Shown: piece by piece, positions 1 to 4,570 of the stretch
How the letters are laid out: every line of letters starts with the position of its first letter
How positions within the stretch are numbered: position 1 is the stretch's first letter
Assembly (NCBI GenBank): GCA_018712425.1
Contig: DVHA01000313.1
Span: 1 to 9,435 of the forward strand
DNA: 9,435 nt
Direction of reading: 5' to 3'
Source of the DNA: Candidatus Faecivivens stercoravium
GTDB lineage: Bacteria; Bacillota; Clostridia; Oscillospirales; Ruminococcaceae
Translations under genes and position numbers: made by a program
Notes under the pieces: generated by a model
Database searches by the model: none
Seen by the model: the letters and a program-made list of their open reading frames with translations, nothing else
Told to the model about the DNA's origin: nothing

Positions 1-617
1 TCCAGCGTCATCTCCGAGGTGTCCAGCAGGACCGCGTCCTCCGCCTTTTTCAGCGGCGCGATCTCCCGGTGGGAATCGTCGTAGTCCCGCTTTTCCACAT
101 CCCGCAGGACGGTTTCGTAGGTGGTGTCGACGCCTTTTTCCTGGTACTCCTTAAACCGGCGCTCCGCCCGCTTCTCCGCCGAGGCGGTCAGGAAAATTTT
201 GACCGCCGCGTCCGGTAGGACGACGGTGCCGATATCCCGCCCGTCCATCAGGACGTCCTGCGCCCGGGCGATCGACCGCTGGGTTTCCAGCAGGAAGGCC
301 CGCACCCCCGGATGGGCCGAGACCCCCGAAGCGGCTTTGGCGGCGTCCGGCGTGCGGATGGCTTCCGAGACGTCTTCACCGTTTAGAAAGACCCGCTGGG
401 TCCCGTCTACATGCCGCAGGTTCAGGGAGATCTCCGGCAGCAGCTTTTCCACCGCCTCCCGGTCGGTGGGGACTACCCCCGCCCGCAGGGCATAGAGCCC
501 GATCGAGCGGTAGAGGGCGCCGGTGTCGATGTAGAGGTAGCCGAGGTCTTTGGCGACCGCTTTGGCGATGGTGCTTTTGCCGGCGCCGGAGGGGCCGTCA
601 ATGGCAACTGAAATCAT
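1..617 (-). CDS. cmk: Cytidylate kinase, 3' end cut off by window edge
   Basis: Cytosolic (d)CMP kinase: transfers phosphate from ATP to CMP or dCMP, giving CDP/dCDP for nucleic acid and lipid precursor synthesis. The 205 complete codons visible begin MISVAIDGPSGAGKST. The P-loop GPSGAGKS is at residues 8-15 and the nucleotide-binding motif DTGALYR at 31-37. The DGRDIGTVVLP segment is at about 125-135, and the acceptor-binding signature RD..DS.R...P follows from about residue 177. The family is usually about 215-225 residues, so only some 10-20 C-terminal residues lie outside the window. The ATG at 615-617 is chosen because the P-loop sits at the normal distance and AAAGG (628-632 on the complement) lies 10 bases upstream. 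The gene is co-directional with tmcAL but separated from it by a terminator-like hairpin and a repeat, so it probably has its own promoter; I could not identify one with confidence. Identity is secure from the motifs. Confidence 0.95.
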   Translation of the reverse strand, partial: MISVAIDGPSGAGKSTIAKAVAKDLGYLYIDTGALYRSIGLYALRAGVVPTDREAVEKLLPEISLNLRHVDGTQRVFLNGEDVSEAIRTPDAAKAASGVSAHPGVRAFLLETQRSIARAQDVLMDGRDIGTVVLPDAAVKIFLTASAEKRAERRFKEYQEKGVDTTYETVLRDVEKRDYDDSHREIAPLKKAEDAVLLDTSEMTL

Positions 618-716
618 AAGGACACAACCTTTCATGAAATTGAAGAGTGAGGGTGAAAAGTGATGGTATCGCTTCGCGAGACCCCAATTTTCAGCAGTTA
701 AGCCGGCTTGCCAAAA

Positions 717-968
717 CGCAGGGTTCGGCGCTGCCGCCAAAGTTACGAAGAAACGTGCGGCATCATAAGTTTAGGGTCCAGCCCTTTTTAAATGGGCTCA
801 GGCGTTTGCTTCGCAAAGCCGGACGAATTACAAGTAATTCGTCGCGAGGATAAAGGAAGGAGCAGAGCTCCTTGGCAGGCGGTCAGTTTCCGTACTTCCG
901 AAGCTGTCCACGGCTTTGCCGCTTATGACGAAGCGTGCGCAGCACCAAAAAAATAATCATAAAAAAAC
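717..968 (-). repeat. Dispersed intergenic repeat, copy 1 (inverted relative to copy 2)
   Basis: Read on the minus strand from 946 down to 857, this stretch matches plus-strand 3731-3820 at 78 of 90 positions without gaps. A second block, 759 down to 717, matches 3869-3911 at 35 of 43. The T-rich lead-in (968 to 947) also resembles 3710-3730. Between the blocks copy 1 has 97 bases and copy 2 has 48, with different sequence but both hairpin-rich. In copy 1 the middle includes an exact GACGAATTAC/GTAATTCGTC hairpin. The first block contains the stem AAGGAG-CTCTG-CTCCTT, which in copy 2 is AAGGGG-CTCTG-CCCCTT, a paired change that keeps the stem. There is no ORF with a ribosome binding site. The element lies just after the tmcAL stop, in tmcAL orientation, and fills most of the gap to cmk. 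I do not know a name for this family. Confidence 0.85.
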
Positions 969-1001
969 GGCAATTGCGGCTGCTTTTGAATTGAAACTGC
1001 C
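961..1001 (-). terminator. Possible weak intrinsic terminator after tmcAL
   Basis: On the minus strand, directly after the tmcAL stop, GGCAGTT (1001-995) can pair with AATTGCC (975-969), one pair being G-U, with a 19-base loop. One base later comes a run of seven T (967-961). The long loop makes it weak. The T-run overlaps the start of repeat copy 1, so the tail could belong to the repeat instead. Confidence 0.4.
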
Positions 1002-1005
1002 CCGA

Positions 1006-2190
1006 TTACAGAGGCCGCAGCCGCGGGTACTCGTCAATCCTTACCGGTTCCGGGCAGCAGAGCCCGAAAAGTCTCGTGGCGTTCAGCTCCACCTCGGCGA
1101 TTTCGGGGAAATCCCGGCGGATGTCCGCCATCGAGGTGTAAAGGGGGAGGGTACCCTTCTGCCCGATCTCCCGCATCAGCTGCTGACCGGTCCCACCCCG
1201 GTAAGCGAGCACCCGGATATACGGAGGGAGGGAAGCCACGAGCGGCTCCCGGTTCCCGAGCATCAGGTTCCACAAAATCCGCCGCAGCCGGGAGAGGGTA
1301 TAGCGTTTGGTCTTGACCAGGCCCAGCAGCTCTTCGGCCGATTTTGCCTGTTCCGCCGCCTTTAGGAAGCGGTTTTCCAGCCCTTCCGAGATGTCGGGCA
1401 GCTGGCGGAGGGATTCCGGCGGGGTGCTGAGCAGTTTAAAAAGCACCGCCCGGTCCATCTGCCGGGGATCGGCCCCCGCTTCCCCTTTTCCCGCCGCACC
1501 GAGGAAGAGCGGCCGGATTTCCTCCGGGATATAGGCGGCCCAATTTTCCCCGGCACCCAGCATCTGCCGCAGCTTGGAAGCCGACGCAGTGCCGCCTTCC
1601 GGCCTGTCGCTGTCGTGCCCCGCGCCGAGGCGTTTCACGGTGAAGAAGGAGAGGGGATGGCCCGCTTCCGCTTCGGCTGCCATCGCTTTGAGGTACTCGA
1701 GGGCAAGGATATTGTTCGGCTCCCGCAGCAGGGCCGCCGTCCCTTCCCCGCAGAGGGCTTTCACCGCCTCCTCCCGGGCGGCGGCATAGGTCCTCCCCTC
1801 TTTCAGCAGCCGGGGCAGCAGCGGGTCGCGCTCGGCTTCTATGAGCCCGCGGGCCGCCTGCTCCAGCGCCGCCCCATCCCCCGATTCGCTCCCGCAGGAG
1901 ACGGCCTCCACGGCCCCCGTCCCGGCAAGGATGTGCACCGCCCCCGCCGCGAACCGTTCGGCCGGGGCCGAGGCCCATACTGCCGGCAGTTCCAGCACGA
2001 GGTCGGCCCCCGCCCGCACCGCCGCCTCCGCCCGCACCCATTTGGAAAAGGCGGCGGGTCCCCCCCGCTGGACAGCATGTCCGCTCATGACGGCGATGAC
2101 CCGGGTAAACTGCTTCCGCGTTTCCGTGAGATGGAACCGGTGGCCGGTATGGAGGGGGTTGTATTCGGCGACAATACCGGCGGTGGGCAA
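1006..2190 (-). CDS. tmcAL: tRNA(Met) cytidine acetate ligase (TmcAL/YlbM family)
   Basis: Cytosolic tRNA-modifying enzyme that uses acetate and ATP to make N4-acetylcytidine at the wobble position of elongator tRNA-Met. The product opens with the nucleotidyltransferase segment GIVAEYNPLHTGH, with the HxGH-type ATP motif at residues 14-17. The family blocks MSGH..QRG.PA..SKW.R, GADLVLELP, EPNNILALEYLK, GGTASASKLRQML and TKRYTLSRLRRIL follow. Length is 394 residues, near the family norm of about 390-420. I place the start at a TTG (2188-2190): GAAAGGAAG lies just upstream, and this start puts GIVAEYN at residue 5 as in relatives. A longer in-frame reading exists from TTG at 2247 (413 residues), and an ATG at 2224-2226, but neither has a good ribosome binding site and both add a tail that the family lacks. 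Divergent from ackA, with overlapping promoters. The function is established for the family and assigned here by motif. Confidence 0.92.
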   Translation of the reverse strand: MPTAGIVAEYNPLHTGHRFHLTETRKQFTRVIAVMSGHAVQRGGPAAFSKWVRAEAAVRAGADLVLELPAVWASAPAERFAAGAVHILAGTGAVEAVSCGSESGDGAALEQAARGLIEAERDPLLPRLLKEGRTYAAAREEAVKALCGEGTAALLREPNNILALEYLKAMAAEAEAGHPLSFFTVKRLGAGHDSDRPEGGTASASKLRQMLGAGENWAAYIPEEIRPLFLGAAGKGEAGADPRQMDRAVLFKLLSTPPESLRQLPDISEGLENRFLKAAEQAKSAEELLGLVKTKRYTLSRLRRILWNLMLGNREPLVASLPPYIRVLAYRGGTGQQLMREIGQKGTLPLYTSMADIRRDFPEIAEVELNATRLFGLCCPEPVRIDEYPRLRPL

Positions 2191-2314
2191 GGCAATCTTC
2201 CTTTCAGGGGATGGGATTTGATGCATCAGACGGGCGGAAAAGGGCAAAATCCCCAGATATTCCGGGGCATAGATGGGGCGCGGCTATGGAATTTCACAAA
2301 TTCCCGCGAAATGC

Positions 2315-2343
2315 TTGAAATTTGGCGCTATATATACTAATAT
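2315..2343 (+). promoter_or_regulatory. Predicted sigma-70-type promoter of ackA
   Basis: TTGAAA (2315-2320), a 17-base spacer, then TAATAT (2338-2343) in a TA-rich tract. Transcription would start near 2350 and leave a leader of about 95 bases before the ackA ATG. Its -10 lies on the same bases as the -10 of the divergent tmcAL promoter. Confidence 0.65.
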
Positions 2344-2358
2344 ATATTTATAAGCGCC
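2324..2358. promoter_or_regulatory. Dyad over the shared -10 region, candidate operator
   Basis: GGCGCT (2324-2329) and AGCGCC (2353-2358) form exact inverted arms around a TA-rich centre. The dyad centre at 2341 coincides with the centre of the overlapping -10 hexamers, and both -35 hexamers lie 23.5 bases from it. Allowing one bulged C, the arms extend to TTTGGCGCT and AGCGCCCAAA. A symmetric regulator bound here would cover both promoters. I cannot name the regulator. Confidence 0.45.
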
Positions 2359-2367
2359 CAAAGTCAA
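2339..2367 (-). promoter_or_regulatory. Predicted sigma-70-type promoter of tmcAL
   Basis: On the minus strand TTGACT (2367-2362) is followed by a 17-base spacer and TATATT (2344-2339); each hexamer matches the consensus at five of six positions. The predicted leader to the tmcAL TTG start is about 140 bases. The -10 overlaps that of the ackA promoter almost completely, so polymerase should not be able to open both at once. Confidence 0.65.
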
Positions 2368-2445
2368 GAGCAAAGAACGTTTTTGGGCATTTTAGCCCGG
2401 TATTTTCCGGCTGGGGCGGCAAATAGAAAGGAATGGTATCATCGT

Positions 2446-3657
2446 ATGAAAATCCTGGTTATCAACGCGGGCAGCTCCTCTTTGAAATATCAGCTGATGA
2501 ACATGGACAACGAAGAGGTCATGGCCAAGGGCAACTGCGAGCGGATCGGCATCGACGGCCGCATCACCCACAAGACCGCCTCCGGCTATTCCACTTCCGA
2601 GGACTGCGCTTTCCCGACCCATACCGAAGCCTTTGAAAAGGTCGTTGAAATGCTGACCCAGGGCGAAGGCAAGGTTGTCGATTCCGTCTCCGAAATCGCC
2701 GCCGTCGGCCACCGGATCGTCCAGGGCGGCGCCATCTTCAGCCAGTCGGTCCTCGTCACCGACAAGGTCATCGACCAGATCGAAGGGCTCGCCCCCCTCG
2801 CCCCCGTCCACAACCTCGGCGCCGCCCGGGCGCTGCGGGCCTGCCGGAAGGTCTTCGGCGAAAATGTCCCGATGGTTACCGTCTTCGACACCGCCTTCCA
2901 CAAGACGATGCCCCCCAAGGCCTACATGTACGGCCTGCGGTATGAGGATTATGAGCAGTATTCCATCCGGAAATACGGCTTCCACGGCACCTCCCACCGG
3001 TTTGTCTCGGCGGACTTCGCCAAACGGATCGGCAAGCCCCTGGAAGAGCTGAAACTGGTCACCTGCCACCTCGGCAACGGTTCCTCCATCACCGCCGTCG
3101 ACTGCGGCAAGTCGGTCGACACGACGATGGGCTTCACCCCCCTCGACGGCGTCATCATGGGCACCCGCTGCGGCGCGATCGACCCCTCTGCCGTCCTCTT
3201 CCTGATGCAGCAGACCGGCATGGACGCCGCCGAGATGTCCGAATACCTCAACAAGAAGTGCGGCTTCCTCGGCATTTCCGGCCGCAGTTCGGACAACCGT
3301 GACATCGAAGCCGGTTCCGCCGAGGGCGACGAACGCTGCCAGCTGGTCACCGAGATGCTCTCCTACCAGATCAAGAAGCAGATCGGCGCCTACGCCGCCG
3401 CGATGAACGGCCTGGACGCGGTGGTCTTTACCGGCGGTATCGGCGAGAACGCCATCTCGATCCGCGGCAAGGCCTGCGAAGGACTGGATAACATCCTGGG
3501 CCTCAAGGTCGACCCCGAGCTGAACGAGAAGCTCAACCACGCTTCCGGCCGGATCTCCACCCCCGACTCCAAGGTCGAGGTCTGGATCGTCCCGACCAAC
3601 GAAGAGCTGCTGATCGCGATGGATACGATGGAAATCGTCTCGAACCTGAACAAATAA
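2446..3657 (+). CDS. ackA: Acetate kinase
   Basis: Cytosolic enzyme of the phosphotransacetylase-acetate kinase pathway: acetyl phosphate plus ADP to acetate plus ATP, a main source of substrate-level ATP in fermenters. The 403-residue product has the usual length. It carries the N-terminal phosphate motif INAGSSSLKYQL (Asn7), Arg90 in GHRIVQGG, and Asp148 in FDTAFH. His180 and His184 lie in YGFHGTSHR. CHLGNGSS (about 207-214), Arg241 in MGTRCGAIDPS, FTGGIGENA (about 328-336) and the C-terminal Glu386 in PTNEELL follow. These align by position with the catalytic residues known from Methanosarcina acetate kinase. The ATG at 2446 is chosen over an upstream in-frame start at 2383 because it begins the conserved MKILVINAGSS, with GAAAGGA at 2426-2432. 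No phosphotransacetylase gene lies in the window. The gene is followed by a hairpin and repeat copy 2. Confidence 0.97.
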   Translation: MKILVINAGSSSLKYQLMNMDNEEVMAKGNCERIGIDGRITHKTASGYSTSEDCAFPTHTEAFEKVVEMLTQGEGKVVDSVSEIAAVGHRIVQGGAIFSQSVLVTDKVIDQIEGLAPLAPVHNLGAARALRACRKVFGENVPMVTVFDTAFHKTMPPKAYMYGLRYEDYEQYSIRKYGFHGTSHRFVSADFAKRIGKPLEELKLVTCHLGNGSSITAVDCGKSVDTTMGFTPLDGVIMGTRCGAIDPSAVLFLMQQTGMDAAEMSEYLNKKCGFLGISGRSSDNRDIEAGSAEGDERCQLVTEMLSYQIKKQIGAYAAAMNGLDAVVFTGGIGENAISIRGKACEGLDNILGLKVDPELNEKLNHASGRISTPDSKVEVWIVPTNEELLIAMDTMEIVSNLNK

Positions 3658-3665
3658 TGCTATCA

Positions 3666-3718
3666 GAAGGCCGGCGCCTATTTCCAGGTGCCGGCCTTCA
3701 GCTTGTAAAGTCTTTTTT
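3666..3718 (+). terminator. Probable terminator after ackA
   Basis: GAAGGCCGGCGCC (3666-3678) pairs with GGTGCCGGCCTTC (3687-3699) over 13 pairs including one G-U, nine bases after the ackA stop. The T-run (3713-3718) begins 14 bases after the stem, further than normal, so read-through into repeat copy 2 is possible. Confidence 0.6.
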
Positions 3719-3911
3719 GAGTATTTTTGGGGTGCTGCGCACGCTTCATTATCAGTGGCAAAGCTGTGGTCAGCTTCGGAAGTACGGGAAGTGGGCGCCT
3801 GCCAAGGGGCTCTGCCCCTTGGATGCCCGCGATTTTTTGAAAAAAATCGAGTAAAACTTTTTATTCTGCGCACGTTTCTTCGTAATTTTAACGCCAGCGC
3901 CGATTCTTACG
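3710..3911 (+). repeat. Dispersed intergenic repeat, copy 2
   Basis: Partner of the element at 717-968, in the opposite orientation. The conserved blocks are 3731-3820 (starting GGTGCTGCGCACGCTTC) and 3869-3911 (starting CGCACGTTTCTTCGTAA). Stems visible are CCAAGGGG-CTCTG-CCCCTTGG (3802-3822) and CGATTTTTT/AAAAAATCG in the variable middle. Like copy 1 it follows the stop codon and terminator-like hairpin of its upstream gene and points the same way as that gene. No convincing ORF lies inside. The element may run on to TTCGACAGTC at 3930-3939. Confidence 0.85.
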
Positions 3912-3940
3912 TTTCCGCCAAACTTGTCTTTCGACAGTCA

Positions 3941-3971
3941 GGCCGGCTCCCGGAAAGGGGCCGGTCTTTTT
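3941..3971 (+). terminator. Intrinsic terminator downstream of repeat copy 2
   Basis: CCGGCTCC (3943-3950) pairs with GGGGCCGG (3957-3964) with one G-U pair, and is followed at once by TCTTTTT (3965-3971). This is a better formed terminator than the one directly after ackA. It could end read-through transcripts from ackA or a transcript of the repeat. Confidence 0.6.
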
Positions 3972-4043
3972 GCCGGCAGGGAAGAGGCAGACTCATACAG
4001 ATAAAAAGGGAAAGCGGAAACGCCCCCTATGCAGCCCAAAACA

Positions 4044-4083
4044 CCCCGGCGGCCCCATTCCGTTTCGGAAGGGGCCGCCGGGG
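4044..4083. other. Very stable GC-rich hairpin without clear T-tract
   Basis: CCCCGGCGGCCCC (4044-4056) is the exact reverse complement of 4071-4083. An inner TTCCG-TTT-CGGAA stem is offset by one bulged A. The plus side has no T-run after it. On the minus strand it is followed by TGTTTTGG, a poor terminator tail. Function unknown; it could insulate the two sides of this gene-free region. Confidence 0.55.
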
Positions 4084-4103
4084 CCGGTTGATATAAAGAG
4101 AGA

Positions 4104-4358
4104 ATCAATATTGGAGGACTGTCGAATAAAAAAGAATCGGACGGGCCAAAATCCCCTTGACCCTGTGCATACATTTGGCCGTATGCCGCCTCGCATCACG
4201 GGCGATTTCCCGGCGCCCTGGCCGGCAGGGGGAACCTGTCTCATCCCCACCGGATGGTTATATTGTACAGGGCGGATGTGAAATCTGTGGGAAAAAGCCG
4301 TGACCGGAAGGTAATTTTTCTGCGGCTGTAGGGTGACGCAGGTTACCGTTCGGCTTTT
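4104..4358 (+). ncRNA. Candidate structured non-coding transcript or leader upstream of ppdK
   Basis: There is no credible ORF here, but helices are dense. Hairpin GCATAC/GTATGC (4167-4172, 4181-4186) carries a loop TTTGGCC (4174-4180) that is exactly complementary to GGCCAAA (4144-4150), a pseudoknot-type arrangement. CCTGT/ACAGG (4235-4239, 4267-4271) encloses CATCC/GGATG (4242-4246, 4252-4256). A nested three-part stem occupies 4293-4358: AAAAGCCG/CGGCTTTT, GGTAA/TTACC and CTGCG/CGCAG. An extended -10-like TGATATAAA (4089-4097) would start a transcript near 4104, and CGGCTTTT could end it. I recognise no known riboswitch, T-box, 6S or SRP signature. The boundaries and the transcript itself are inference. 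Confidence 0.25.
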
Positions 4359-4368
4359 GACCATACGT

Positions 4369-4396
4369 CTGGGCAATTTAAGTACAAACTGCCCAG
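4369..4396. repeat. Short inverted repeat upstream of the ppdK promoter
   Basis: CTGGGCA (4369-4375) and TGCCCAG (4390-4396) are exact inverted arms with a 14-base spacer, about 40 bases upstream of the predicted ppdK -35. It could be a protein binding site or part of the structured stretch before it. Confidence 0.45.
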
Positions 4397-4422
4397 AACC
4401 GGCTCAAAAAGTTTTTCAAAAA

Positions 4423-4444
4423 ATTTTCCAGAACACTGGAAAAT
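4423..4444. promoter_or_regulatory. Inverted repeat over the ppdK -35, candidate operator
   Basis: ATTTTCCAG (4423-4431), four bases AACA, then CTGGAAAAT (4436-4444): an exact 9-base dyad. The right arm contains the whole -35 hexamer, so a bound protein should affect polymerase. The sequence fits neither a Rex site nor a CcpA cre as I know them. Confidence 0.5.
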
Positions 4445-4465
4445 CTGCCGGTAATTTGCTATAAT
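4437..4465 (+). promoter_or_regulatory. Promoter of ppdK with extended -10
   Basis: A perfect TATAAT (4460-4465) is preceded by the extended -10 TG (4457-4458). A TGGAAA -35-like hexamer (4437-4442) lies at 17-base spacing. The start would be near 4472, giving a leader of about 100 bases before the ppdK ATG. Confidence 0.75.
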
Positions 4466-4480
4466 AATGATGACACACAG

Positions 4481-4507
4481 AAAAGGCGTGTCCCTGCGCC
4501 CTTTTTT
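4481..4507 (+). terminator. Terminator-like hairpin in the ppdK leader
   Basis: GGCGTG (4485-4490) pairs with TGCGCC (4495-4500) with two G-U pairs and a four-base loop, followed by C and six T (4502-4507). AAAA at 4481-4484 can pair with the T-run. It would begin about ten bases into the mRNA, where it could reduce transcription of ppdK. A second stem CGCCCG/CGGGCG follows in the leader before the ribosome binding site. Confidence 0.35.
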
Positions 4508-4570
4508 CGTGCAATCGCCCGCCTGTTTCCGCACGGGCGGAGTGTGTACTTGTAATTGGAGGTAATAAAA

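Noticed and set aside
857..946. Repeat copies as CRISPR or IS element
   Set aside because: There are only two distant inverted copies of about 200-250 bp with no spacer-repeat array, no transposase and no clear terminal inverted repeats on the unit itself.
1615..2340. 241-codon frame opposite tmcAL
   Set aside because: A shadow of tmcAL in GC-rich sequence; it runs through the divergent promoter region and has no conserved motif.
2392..3873. 493-codon open frame antisense to ackA
   Set aside because: Same artefact of strong codon bias in the sense gene; no ribosome binding site or recognisable domain.
3970..4281. 103-codon frame across the gene-free region
   Set aside because: It crosses the perfect GC hairpin and other inverted repeats, is rich in K, R, P and G, and lacks a ribosome binding site.
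4293..4358. T-box or SRP RNA upstream of ppdK
   Set aside because: GGTTACCG and CCGGAAGG recall the T-box core and SRP domain IV, but the flanking consensus bases and required helices do not fit, and ppdK is not a T-box target known to me.
4357..4384. TTGACC followed by TAAGTA as the ppdK promoter
   Set aside because: The -10 is poor, and a perfect extended -10 TATAAT lies about 80 bases closer to the gene.
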